In this document: positions 16,574 to 24,768 of the stretch, piece by piece | Layout of the letters: the number at the start of each line of letters is the position of its first letter | How positions within the stretch are numbered: position 1 is the first letter of the stretch | NCBI RefSeq assembly: GCF_044377145.1 | Contig: NZ_JBILJQ010000012.1 | Location: 18,630 to 82,629, forward strand | Length of the DNA stretch: 64,000 nt | Direction of reading: 5' to 3' | DNA from: Aquimonas sp044377145 | GTDB taxonomy: Bacteria; Pseudomonadota; Gammaproteobacteria; Xanthomonadales; Xanthomonadaceae | Program-made: the position numbers and the translations under genes | The notes under the pieces: generated by a model | Told to the model about the DNA's origin: nothing | Seen by the model: only the letters and a program-made list of their open reading frames with translations | Databases searched by the model: none

Positions 16574-19500
16574 TCAGGCGGCGCCGATCAGGCGCGAGGC
16601 CTCGTCAAGGTCCACCGACACCAGCCGCGATACGCCGGGCTCGCGCATGGTCACGCCGGCCAGCTGGCGGGCCGCCTCCATGGTGGATTTGTTGTGGGTC
16701 ACGAACAGGAACTGCACCTTCTCGCTCATCTCGGTGACCATCGCCGAGAAGCGGCCGACATTGGCCTCGTCCAGTGGCGCATCGACCTCGTCGAGCAGAC
16801 AGAACGGCGCCGGGTTGAGCTGGAAGATCGCGAACACCAGCGACACCGCCGTCATCGCCTTCTCGCCGCCCGACAGCAGGCTGATGTTCGACACCCGCTT
16901 GCCCGGCGGGCGCGCCATGATCGCCACTCCGGTGTCGAGCAGGTCTTCGCCGGTCAGCTCCAGATAGGCGTGTCCACCGCCGAACAAACGCGGATACAGG
17001 GCCTGCATGCCGGCGTTGACGCGGTCGAAGGTGTCTTTGAAACGCCCGCGGGTTTCCTTGTCGATCTTGCGGATCGCGCTCTCCAACGTTTCCAGCGCCT
17101 GGGTCAAGTCGGCGTGCTGGCTGTCCAGATAGTCCTTGCGCTGCGACTGTTCGCCGAACTCCTGGATCGCCGCCAGGTTGACCGGTTCCAGCCGCTTGAT
17201 GCGGGTTTCCAGATCGTCCAGTGATTTCTTCCAGGCCTCGATACTGGCGCCCTCCGGCAGACTGGCCAGCAGGGCCTCGGGTTCGGCCTCTGCAGCGGTG
17301 ATCGACTCCAGCAGACCCTGCGCTTTGAGCGCCAGCGCCTGTTCCTGCAGGCGCCGATTGCCCAGCCGCTCGCGCAGCAGCAGGGCGCGCTGATCCAGCT
17401 GCTGACGTTTCTGCTCGTAGCTGCGCAACTCGCCTTCGATGCCGTCCACGGCTGAACGCGCTGCAGACAGCGCCTTCTCGACATCGATCCGGCTGGCCAG
17501 AAACACCTGCAGCTCGGCTTTCAGCGCTTCGATCGGCGCATCGCCCACCGCCAACTGCTCGGCCAGCTCGGTGCGACGCTGGGCCAGCTGCTGCAGCTGG
17601 TTGCGCATACGCCCCAGGCCTTGCTCCAGCCCGGCGCGCTGGCTGCGTTTGGATTCCAGCTGCAGGGCCAGATGATGGCTGCGCTCGCGCAGCTCGCGCA
17701 CGGCCGCCTGCGCTGCTTCACGCTGGGCGTGCAGACGCTCGCGCTCGCCTTCCAGCCGGATCCGCGCGTCCTCCTGCTCGCCCATGCGCTCCATGGCGTG
17801 TTCAAGCCGGGCGCGTGATTCGCCGGACTGCTCCTGCGCCTCTTCGATTGCGCCCGCCAATTGTTCAAGCTCGGCCTCAATGCGTGCGCGCCGCGTCTGC
17901 GCCTGATCGAGCTTGCCGCTCAGGCTCTGCAGCTGGCCCGACAGTTCGGCCACGCCGCGGTGGGCGAGATACAGGCTGCGCTGCGCGTCCTCGCGCTCCA
18001 GCTCGGCCTGCTGCAGGCTGTCACGCAGCTCGGCCAATTGTTCAGTTAAGGCCGTTTCGCGCTGGGTCTGGGCCTGGATCTCGGCGCGCAGATTCTGCAG
18101 CTCGCGCTCGCGGGTCAGCGCACCCTGCTGGGCCTCGCCAGAGCGCAGCACGCGCGCGAACCCGGCGCCCAGCCATTCGCCGCTGGCGGTGATGATGCTC
18201 TGGCTATCCGACAAAGCCGGCAACCGCGCGCGTGCGCTGGCCAGGTCGTCGGCCACATGCACATCCAGCAGCAGACGCCGCAGCGCGGCCGGCCCCTCGA
18301 CCCGGGAGGCGAGTGAGTCAGCCTCGGCCAGCAGCATGCCGCTGTCGCCGGCGAGCAGGGCGATTCGGCCGGCACGCAAGGCCGCCAGTGCCTCGGCATG
18401 CTCGCTCGGCACCTCCACCAGCACGCCTTCGATCAAGCTGCCCAGCACGGTTTCGACCGCGGTCTCCCAACCCGGTTGAACCTTGAGCACGCTGCCGGCG
18501 CGCGGCTGCTGCTCCAGCCCCTGCGCGCGCAACCAGTCGAGCACCGCGCCTTTTTCCTGCCCCAGCGCGGCGGCCTGCAGGGCTTCCAGCGAACCCAGCC
18601 GACCGCGCTGGCTCTGCACTTCCTTGCGCACCTCGGCCTGCGCCGACTGCGCCATGCGCTGGCGCTCCTGCACCGCAAGCACGGCCTGCTTGCGCGCTTC
18701 CAGCGTCTGGGTGAGTTCATCGACCTGCGCTCGGCGGGCCTCGGCCTGCTCGGTGGCATCGGCCAAGCTGGCTTCGATCGCGCTGACGTCGAGCCCTTGC
18801 AGCTCGGCCTGCAGCGCTTCGCGACGACGCCCCAGCTCCAGCGACTGGCGGTCGAGGTAGTCGATACGGGTGCGCTCGACCTCGGCCGCGCGAGCGGCCT
18901 CGGCCTGCGCCTGTCGCTGCTGGTCGGAGGTCTGCTGCCAGCTGGTCAGGGCGCGCTCGGCGTGCTGCAGAGCATCGCCACGTTCGGCGCTGTCTTCGCT
19001 GATCTGCGCGGCGGCGGGTTCGAGCTCCTGCACTACGGCTTCGAGATCCGCCAGCTTGGTGGCGTCTTCTTCGATATGGGCCAGCACTTCGGCATGCGAG
19101 GCATCAGCCTCGGCCTTGCTCTGGCGGAGGCGCTGGCCAAGCTCACCCTGATGGCGGATCTGCTGCTCGACGCGGGCGATATCGCTGCTGATGCGATAGC
19201 TCTCGGCCTGAACCTTTGTCAGCGCTTCGCTGGCCTCGCCCTGTTGCACGCGGGTCAGCTCGATCTGGGCTTCGACGTGGCGCTGCTCGGCGATCGTCGC
19301 CTCCAGCTGCAGGTCTTCGTCGGTCAGGCTTGAACGCAGAATCGTCAGCTCGCCATCGACCACGCGGAACTGCATCGCCTTGAGCTGCGCATCGCGCTCG
19401 CGCTGATCGGCGCGCAATTGCTGATACAGCTCGGCCTGGCGTGCCTGGCGTCGCAGGTGCTCCAGCTGCTTGTCGACCTCTTCGCGCAAGTCGTTCAAGC

Positions 19501-20077
19501 GATCCATGTTTTCCCGCGTGTGGCGCATGCGGGTCTCGGTTTCCTTGCGGCGTTCCTTGTACTTGGAGATGCCGGCGGCCTCCTCCAGGTACACGCGCAG
19601 ATCCTCCGGCCGGGCCTCGATGATCTGGCTGATCATGCCCTGCTCGATGATCGAGTAGCTGCGCGGTCCAAGCCCGGTACCGAGGAACAGATCGGTGATG
19701 TCGCGCCGACGGCAGCGGGTGCCGTTCAAGTAATAGGCCGACGCGCCATCGCGGCTGACCATGCGCTTGACCGAGATTTCGTTGTATTGGCCGTACTCAC
19801 CGACGATGGCGTGATCAGAATTGTCGAAGATCAGCTCGACGGTGGCCGTGCCCACGGGCTTGCGGCCGGACGAACCCGAGAAGATCACGTCGGTCAGATT
19901 ATCGCCACGCAGTCGGCTGGCCGAGCTCTCGCCCATCACCCAGCGCACGGCGTCGATGATGTTCGACTTGCCGCAGCCGTTCGGCCCCACCACGCCGGTC
20001 ATATTGGTCGGCAGGTGAAGCGTGGTGGGGTCGACGAAGCTCTTGAAGCCCGCCAGCTTGATGGTGGACAGACGCAT
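16574..20077 (-). CDS. smc: Chromosome partition protein SMC
   Basis: ATPase of the SMC-ScpAB condensin that organises and segregates the chromosome. 1167 residues: Walker A in GPNGCGKSNIIDAVRW near residue 32, two long coiled coils, a hinge at about 500-660, the ABC signature LLSGGEKAMTAVSL and Walker B FCLLDEVDAPLDEAN near the C-terminus. Complete and normal in length. The kleisin partners scpA and scpB lie about 2.6 kb away on the other strand. The PpiC gene upstream ends 24 bp before its start, so smc may be co-transcribed with it. Confidence 0.97.
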   Translation of the reverse strand: MRLSTIKLAGFKSFVDPTTLHLPTNMTGVVGPNGCGKSNIIDAVRWVMGESSASRLRGDNLTDVIFSGSSGRKPVGTATVELIFDNSDHAIVGEYGQYNEISVKRMVSRDGASAYYLNGTRCRRRDITDLFLGTGLGPRSYSIIEQGMISQIIEARPEDLRVYLEEAAGISKYKERRKETETRMRHTRENMDRLNDLREEVDKQLEHLRRQARQAELYQQLRADQRERDAQLKAMQFRVVDGELTILRSSLTDEDLQLEATIAEQRHVEAQIELTRVQQGEASEALTKVQAESYRISSDIARVEQQIRHQGELGQRLRQSKAEADASHAEVLAHIEEDATKLADLEAVVQELEPAAAQISEDSAERGDALQHAERALTSWQQTSDQQRQAQAEAARAAEVERTRIDYLDRQSLELGRRREALQAELQGLDVSAIEASLADATEQAEARRAQVDELTQTLEARKQAVLAVQERQRMAQSAQAEVRKEVQSQRGRLGSLEALQAAALGQEKGAVLDWLRAQGLEQQPRAGSVLKVQPGWETAVETVLGSLIEGVLVEVPSEHAEALAALRAGRIALLAGDSGMLLAEADSLASRVEGPAALRRLLLDVHVADDLASARARLPALSDSQSIITASGEWLGAGFARVLRSGEAQQGALTRERELQNLRAEIQAQTQRETALTEQLAELRDSLQQAELEREDAQRSLYLAHRGVAELSGQLQSLSGKLDQAQTRRARIEAELEQLAGAIEEAQEQSGESRARLEHAMERMGEQEDARIRLEGERERLHAQREAAQAAVRELRERSHHLALQLESKRSQRAGLEQGLGRMRNQLQQLAQRRTELAEQLAVGDAPIEALKAELQVFLASRIDVEKALSAARSAVDGIEGELRSYEQKRQQLDQRALLLRERLGNRRLQEQALALKAQGLLESITAAEAEPEALLASLPEGASIEAWKKSLDDLETRIKRLEPVNLAAIQEFGEQSQRKDYLDSQHADLTQALETLESAIRKIDKETRGRFKDTFDRVNAGMQALYPRLFGGGHAYLELTGEDLLDTGVAIMARPPGKRVSNISLLSGGEKAMTAVSLVFAIFQLNPAPFCLLDEVDAPLDEANVGRFSAMVTEMSEKVQFLFVTHNKSTMEAARQLAGVTMREPGVSRLVSVDLDEASRLIGAA

Positions 20078-20101
20078 CCTGACCGTACTCCGTGGTGAGG
20101 C

Positions 20102-21022
20102 TTATTCGGCCGGGGCGGTGGCTGGAACGTCGGCGGGTGCGCTCGACGCCTCCGCAGTCACGGCCGTGCTGCCAGGCGCAACGATCTGCGCATTGGTGCG
20201 CAGCGCACGCATCCGGTCCGCAAGGCCCTGGCTCACCAGTTGCTGGCGAGCACCGTCGCGCACGGTCTCGATGGCCGGCGGAACGAAGTCGCGTTTCGCC
20301 ACGCGACGCAGAATGTGGAATCCGTAGCTGGTCTGCACCAGCACGGGCGACACTTCGCCATCGCTCAACTGCGAAAGCACTTGAACAAACTCGGAGGGCA
20401 GCTGCGCAAGATGGCCCCAGCCGAGGTCACGCGACTGCTGGGCCGAATCCTTGTACTTCGCCATCAGGGCCTCGAAATCGGCGCCCGGTGCGATTGCCTC
20501 CGTCAACACCTGCGCGGCCTGTGCAGCATCCGTGAACAGGATGTGCTGCGCGTTGTACTCGACCCCGCCAGTACGCTCGACTTCGCGCTGGTAGTAGCTC
20601 TGGATGTCCTGTTCCTTGATTTCGATCGAGGTGCGCAAGCTGTTGAGTTGGCGGCCCGACAGCTGCTGCATGCGGACCAGCGCAGCCTCTGCCTGGACAT
20701 CCGGGCTGTCCGCAGCCTCGCTCTTCAGCAGCGCCTGCGCGAGCAGGACGTTCTCGATCAGGCTGTCCAGGGCCTGTTGCCGCTGTTCGGCAACGCCTGG
20801 ATCAAGCCCTCGACTGCGCGCGTACAGGTCGAACAATGGCTGGGTGATGGTTTCGCCATTGACCACAGCGACCACCGGCCCTTCCGGCGCGCCAATCAGT
20901 GCAGCCTTGAGGTCAAGTGCCGGGGCGGCGGGCTCCCGCTGGCCGCAACCCGCAAGCAGGCCAAGCAGAAGCAGCGCAATCAAGGCCTGGCGCGAACAGT
21001 TCAGCATGGCAGCAAATCTCAT
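20102..21022 (-). CDS. PpiC/parvulin-type peptidyl-prolyl isomerase lipoprotein
   Basis: 306 residues. A type II signal with lipobox LLAGC (Cys near residue 26) predicts a periplasm-facing lipoprotein. The N-terminal SurA-like helical part is followed by a parvulin domain: EYNAQHILF, DLGWGHLAQLP and TSYGFHILRRV. The low-complexity Ala/Pro tail is probably disordered. Likely a folding factor for exported proteins, resembling the EpsD/PrsA class. Its ATG overlaps the bolA stop (ATGA) and smc starts 24 bp after its end. Confidence 0.87.
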   Translation of the reverse strand: MRFAAMLNCSRQALIALLLLGLLAGCGQREPAAPALDLKAALIGAPEGPVVAVVNGETITQPLFDLYARSRGLDPGVAEQRQQALDSLIENVLLAQALLKSEAADSPDVQAEAALVRMQQLSGRQLNSLRTSIEIKEQDIQSYYQREVERTGGVEYNAQHILFTDAAQAAQVLTEAIAPGADFEALMAKYKDSAQQSRDLGWGHLAQLPSEFVQVLSQLSDGEVSPVLVQTSYGFHILRRVAKRDFVPPAIETVRDGARQQLVSQGLADRMRALRTNAQIVAPGSTAVTAEASSAPADVPATAPAE

Positions 21023-21291
21023 GGGGCGAATTCCTCAGGCGCAAAAGCGCGCATCGACAAAGCGTGGATATCGGTATTCATCAGTTCGCCCACGGCCGCA
21101 TACACGGCGCGGTGGCGAGCGATCGGGTTCAGGCCGCGAAACGCCGGGCTGACGATCAAGAGCGAGAAGTGCCCGCGACCATCGCGCGCGCCCTCGTGGC
21201 CTGCGTGTTTGTGGCTGTCGTCGGTGAGCTCCAGCGTGCTCGGCTCAAGCACCGCAAGCGCCGCGCGGATGGCGTCCATGCGTGCACTCAC
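21019..21291 (-). CDS. bolA: BolA family protein
   Basis: 90 residues. BolA proteins pair with monothiol glutaredoxins in iron-sulfur handling, and E. coli BolA also binds DNA. The conserved pattern is clear: HAGHEGARDGRGHFSLLIVS, then RHRAVYAAVGELM and IHALSMRA. The HxxH/RHR residues expected for cluster ligation are present. A GTG at 21291 overlaps the YciI stop as GTGA; an ATG lies four codons inside. It sits in the minus-strand run yciI-bolA-ppiC-smc. Assignment to BolA rather than IbaG rests on the RHRxVY motif. Confidence 0.88.
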   Translation of the reverse strand: MSARMDAIRAALAVLEPSTLELTDDSHKHAGHEGARDGRGHFSLLIVSPAFRGLNPIARHRAVYAAVGELMNTDIHALSMRAFAPEEFAP

Positions 21292-21587
21292 GGCAGCACC
21301 GGCTTGAACGGCAGCACCTGCACGGATTCGTACACGCCTGCCTCGAAATACGGGTCGTCCTGGGCCCAGGCGCGTGCGGCGGCGAAGTCCTCGAACTCGG
21401 CAACGATGGCGCTGCCGACGAAGCCGGCCTCACCCGGATCTTCGCAGTCGATCGCCGGAAGAGGCCCTGCCAGCTTGAGTCGGCCGGCATCACGCAGCGC
21501 GTGCAGCCGCTGCAGATGGGCCGGGCGTACGGCCAGCCGCTGCGCCAGGCTGTCGGAGACATCACAGCCGATGATCAGGTACCACAT
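21288..21587 (-). CDS. YciI family protein
   Basis: 99 residues beginning MWYLIIGCDV. The YciI fold is a small ferredoxin-like domain related to muconolactone isomerase. Conserved pieces are AHLQRLHALRDAGRLKLAGP and FVGSAIVAEFEDFAAARAW, ending DPYFEAGVYESVQVLPFK; the His and Asp suggested as catalytic in the family are present. The biochemical function is unknown. It is the first gene of the run leading to smc. The 182 bp to the divergent Sua5-like gene must contain both promoters. Confidence 0.87.
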   Translation of the reverse strand: MWYLIIGCDVSDSLAQRLAVRPAHLQRLHALRDAGRLKLAGPLPAIDCEDPGEAGFVGSAIVAEFEDFAAARAWAQDDPYFEAGVYESVQVLPFKPVLP

Positions 21588-21769
21588 GGCGTCTGTCCTT
21601 GCCTGATGAGTAGTGGAAGAGCGCCACCGCGTCGCAACTGCGCGGATGCGCGGCGATTGCGGCTTGATCGGGAATCCAGACCTGCGCCGACGCGGGTATC
21701 CATGCGTAACCCGGCCGCGCATCATATGCGTTCACGCAAGCCCCCCTCAAATTGCTGCCGGAGCCAAGA

Positions 21770-22384
21770 ATGGGCGATCGCCTCGAAGTCCACCCCGTCA
21801 ACCCGCAGGCGCGGCTGATCCAGCGCGCGGTGGACACGCTTGAGCGTGGCGGTCTGGTGGTAGCGCCCTCGGACGCCGGCTATCTGTTCGCCTGGGGCAT
21901 CGATGCGATCAAGGCCGAGGAGCGCGTGCAGAAGCTTCGTGGGCTGGACACCAAGCACCCTTTCACCTTACTCTGCGCCCGCCTGAACGAAGTCGGCCGC
22001 CTGGCCAGACTGGACGATCGCTCCTTCCGCATCGTCAAGCCCCTGGTGCCGGGGCCCTACACCTTCATTCTTCCAGTGTCTTCGGAACTGCCCCGGCGGT
22101 TCAAACAGGCCAAACGCAAGGTCATTGGTTGCCGCATCCCGGACCACCCGGTGTTGCTGGCGCTGATCGAGCTCTGGGGTTCGCCCCTGCTGTCGACCAG
22201 TCTGGAACTGCCCGAGGAATCGCCCGATCGGCAGGATGCATTCGAGGTCGCTGAACTCACCTTGCGCCATGTCGACGTGATGCTGGATTCCGGGGATTGT
22301 CCACCCGGGCCGACCAGCGTGATCGATCTGTCCGGCGACGAGCCCGTCGTAGTACGCGAAGGCGTCGGCCCTATCGATCTTTGA
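21770..22384 (+). CDS. Sua5/YciO/YrdC family protein
   Basis: 204 residues. The YrdC-like RNA-binding fold carries GGLVVAPSDAGYLFAW, KHPFTLLC and LVPGPYTFILP. The family includes TsaC/Sua5, which makes threonylcarbamoyl-AMP for tRNA t6A, and YciO, whose role is less clear. The KxR/SxN pattern and chromosomal position before scpA fit YciO; a true TsaC would be expected elsewhere. The start at 21770 is supported by GGAG six bases upstream; an earlier ATG at 21752 lacks this. It is divergent from yciI and 335 bp ahead of scpA; that gap (22385-22719) holds no gene I can support. Confidence 0.85.
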   Translation: MGDRLEVHPVNPQARLIQRAVDTLERGGLVVAPSDAGYLFAWGIDAIKAEERVQKLRGLDTKHPFTLLCARLNEVGRLARLDDRSFRIVKPLVPGPYTFILPVSSELPRRFKQAKRKVIGCRIPDHPVLLALIELWGSPLLSTSLELPEESPDRQDAFEVAELTLRHVDVMLDSGDCPPGPTSVIDLSGDEPVVVREGVGPIDL

Positions 22385-22719
22385 ATGCCCAGCGGCCGGA
22401 CCGCCGGGTGGACAGCGAGACTCACGCACACGCGGCCAGCCGCAGTGTTGAAGCTCGCGCTGCGGTAGTACGGGCGCAGTGCTGGCTATCCTGGCCGACC
22501 CGCAGCCCGCGCCTGCGGTGATCGGCGCGACCGGGGGAGCGGTCGCGCGCAGCAACTGACCACCGGCCCGTCCGGTACTCACTTTTTTGTAAGCGAATGC
22601 GCCGCCCGCCCAGGGCTGGCCCCGCGCAACCCAAGTTCTCCGTCGCCGAGTGCGCCCGGGCAGGCCAGTCCCGCAACCGCGGTGATGGCCACGGAACACC
22701 TCAAGGATTCATCGAGACG

Positions 22720-23730
22720 ATGACCGTCGAATCGGCGCCCAGCGCCGACACCAGCACCGTAGAGCGACCCAGCCCTCCGCAGCAGCAGGAGATGCCGCTG
22801 GCGCTGGTGCGTGGGCAGCCGATGCTGCAGATCCCGCAGGATCTGTACATTCCGCCGGATGCGCTGGAGGTGATTCTCGACGCGTTCGAAGGCCCGCTCG
22901 ACCTGCTGCTGTACCTGATCCGCCGGCAGAACCTGGACATCCTCGACATCCCGGTGGCCGAGATCACCCGTCAGTACATCGACTACATCGGCCTGATGCA
23001 GGACATCAAGCTCGAACTGGCGGCCGAGTATCTGGTGATGGCCGCGATCCTGGCCGAGATCAAATCGCGCCTGCTGCTGCCACGCCCGCCGACCGAAGCC
23101 GGCGAAGAAGAGGATCCGCGTGCCGAGCTGGTGCGCCGGCTCCAAGAGTATGAGCGCTTCCGCCAGGCCGCGCAGGACATCGACGCCCTGCCCCGGATCG
23201 AGCGCGACACCCAAGTGGTACACGCGCACAGCGGCGAGCGCACCCGAGTCAGCCTGCCGCCGCCAGTGGACCTGCGCGAAATGCTGCTTGCCCTGCGCGA
23301 TGTGTTCAAACGCGCCGAGCTGTTCAGCCACCACAACATCCGCCGAGAGGCGCTGTCGGTCCGCCAGCGCATGGGCGAGACCCTGTCGCGGCTGGAGGGC
23401 GGCCGCTTCCATCCCTTCACCGACCTGTTCAACCCGCAGGAAGGACGCCTCGGTGTGGTGGTGAGCTTCTTGGCAATGCTGGAGCTGGCCAAGGAAATGC
23501 TGATCGAGATCGTGCAGGAGAACCCGCTGGCGCCGATCTTCGTGCGCAGCCTGGGCGTCAGCACTGAGCCGGCCGATCGTCCGTTCGACACCAGCGCTGA
23601 CGACGCGGACGTGGACAACACCAGCTTCGAAGAGGGCCCGTTTGAGCGGGATGCCGGCGTGACCGAGATCGGCGCACACGCTACCGGCGACGACGACTCG
23701 CTCGCCCTGCCCGCCTCCGAAACGCGCTGA
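22720..23730 (+). CDS. scpA: Segregation and condensation protein A (kleisin)
   Basis: Bridges the SMC heads in the bacterial condensin complex. 336 residues: after a variable N-terminus, the ScpA signature FEGPLDLLLYLIRRQNLDIL, then DIPVAEITRQYIDYI, AAEYLVMAAILAEIKSRLLL, and a winged-helix C-terminal part ending FLAMLELAKEMLIEIVQ. A disordered acidic tail follows (DTSADDADVDNTSFEEGPF). I chose the ATG at 22720; upstream in-frame starts would add about 40 residues unlike the family. scpB begins 15 bp downstream. Confidence 0.94.
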   Translation: MTVESAPSADTSTVERPSPPQQQEMPLALVRGQPMLQIPQDLYIPPDALEVILDAFEGPLDLLLYLIRRQNLDILDIPVAEITRQYIDYIGLMQDIKLELAAEYLVMAAILAEIKSRLLLPRPPTEAGEEEDPRAELVRRLQEYERFRQAAQDIDALPRIERDTQVVHAHSGERTRVSLPPPVDLREMLLALRDVFKRAELFSHHNIRREALSVRQRMGETLSRLEGGRFHPFTDLFNPQEGRLGVVVSFLAMLELAKEMLIEIVQENPLAPIFVRSLGVSTEPADRPFDTSADDADVDNTSFEEGPFERDAGVTEIGAHATGDDDSLALPASETR

Positions 23731-23745
23731 GGACCCCGCAAACGC

Positions 23746-24768
23746 ATGGATTTCGAGCTGTTGAAGCGCATCGTTGAAGCCGCCCTGCTGGCGGCTCCGC
23801 AGCCCTTGACCGTGGCCCAGCTGGGCGACCTGTTCGGCGAGGGCGAAGCGCCGCCCGCCGACGACATCCGTCGCGCCCTGCACACCCTGCAGGAGGACTG
23901 CTCCGCACGCGGCGTCGAACTGATCGAAGTTGCCTCGGGCTTCCGCTATCAGGTGCGCAGCGATGTCTATCCGCACATCGCCCGGCTGTGGGCAGAAAAG
24001 CCGCCGCGCTACTCGCGCGCTCTGCTGGAAACGCTGGCGCTGATCGCCTATCGGCAGCCGATCACCCGCGGCGAGATCGAAGCCATCCGCGGCGTGGCGG
24101 TCAATACCCAGATCATCCGCACCTTGGAAGAGCGCGAGTGGATCCGCGTGGTCGGCCACCGCGACGTGCCCGGCAAGCCGGCGCTGTTCGGCACCACCCG
24201 CGCATTTCTGGACTACTTCAACCTGAAGAGCCTCGATCAACTGCCGACGCTGGCAGCCCTGCAGGACTTGCCCGAGCTTGAGCCGCAGCTGGATTTCGAC
24301 GCTGCGCGGGTCGCCAAGGCTGCGCTGCCGCCGGCGCTTGCAGTCGACGGCCACAATCAGTCCGTGACAGTTCCGGAAGCAGTCGCAGCGCCGAAGTCGA
24401 GCGTAGCGCGTGACGATATCCCCGAGAACACCTCGGCAGTCGCTGCAGCCGCATCCGACAGCCTGTCGGAACATCCAGACGCGACCGCAGGTACGGATTC
24501 TGCACAGGCGATTGCGCACGCAACGCCTGCCGCTGATCCCGGCCATTCCGACTCCGTCTTGGCCGCCGCCGAGGCGCAGTCTTCGCCAACTGCGCAGCTG
24601 CATGCAGACCCGGCCGCGGTGGTGCCGGTCAGCGCCGATCAAGACACCGACGACACCCCCGACACTGCCGGCACGGAGGCAACTCCGGGCCGCACTGATG
24701 ACAACGCAGCAGCCGCTGCTGATTCCCACACGGGCGAGCCCGAAACCTCGCCGGAGCAGATCCCATGA
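23746..24768 (+). CDS. scpB: Segregation and condensation protein B
   Basis: Winged-helix protein that dimerises on ScpA in the SMC complex. The conserved part is residues 1-180: ELLKRIVEAALLAAPQPLT, GFRYQVRSDV, and RYSRALLETLALIAYRQPIT followed by VNTQIIRTLEEREWIRVVG. The 340-residue length comes from a tail of about 140 residues rich in Ala, Asp, Pro and Thr, likely disordered; many xanthomonads have such a tail. Its stop overlaps the rluB start as ATGA. Confidence 0.94.
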   Translation: MDFELLKRIVEAALLAAPQPLTVAQLGDLFGEGEAPPADDIRRALHTLQEDCSARGVELIEVASGFRYQVRSDVYPHIARLWAEKPPRYSRALLETLALIAYRQPITRGEIEAIRGVAVNTQIIRTLEEREWIRVVGHRDVPGKPALFGTTRAFLDYFNLKSLDQLPTLAALQDLPELEPQLDFDAARVAKAALPPALAVDGHNQSVTVPEAVAAPKSSVARDDIPENTSAVAAAASDSLSEHPDATAGTDSAQAIAHATPAADPGHSDSVLAAAEAQSSPTAQLHADPAAVVPVSADQDTDDTPDTAGTEATPGRTDDNAAAAADSHTGEPETSPEQIP

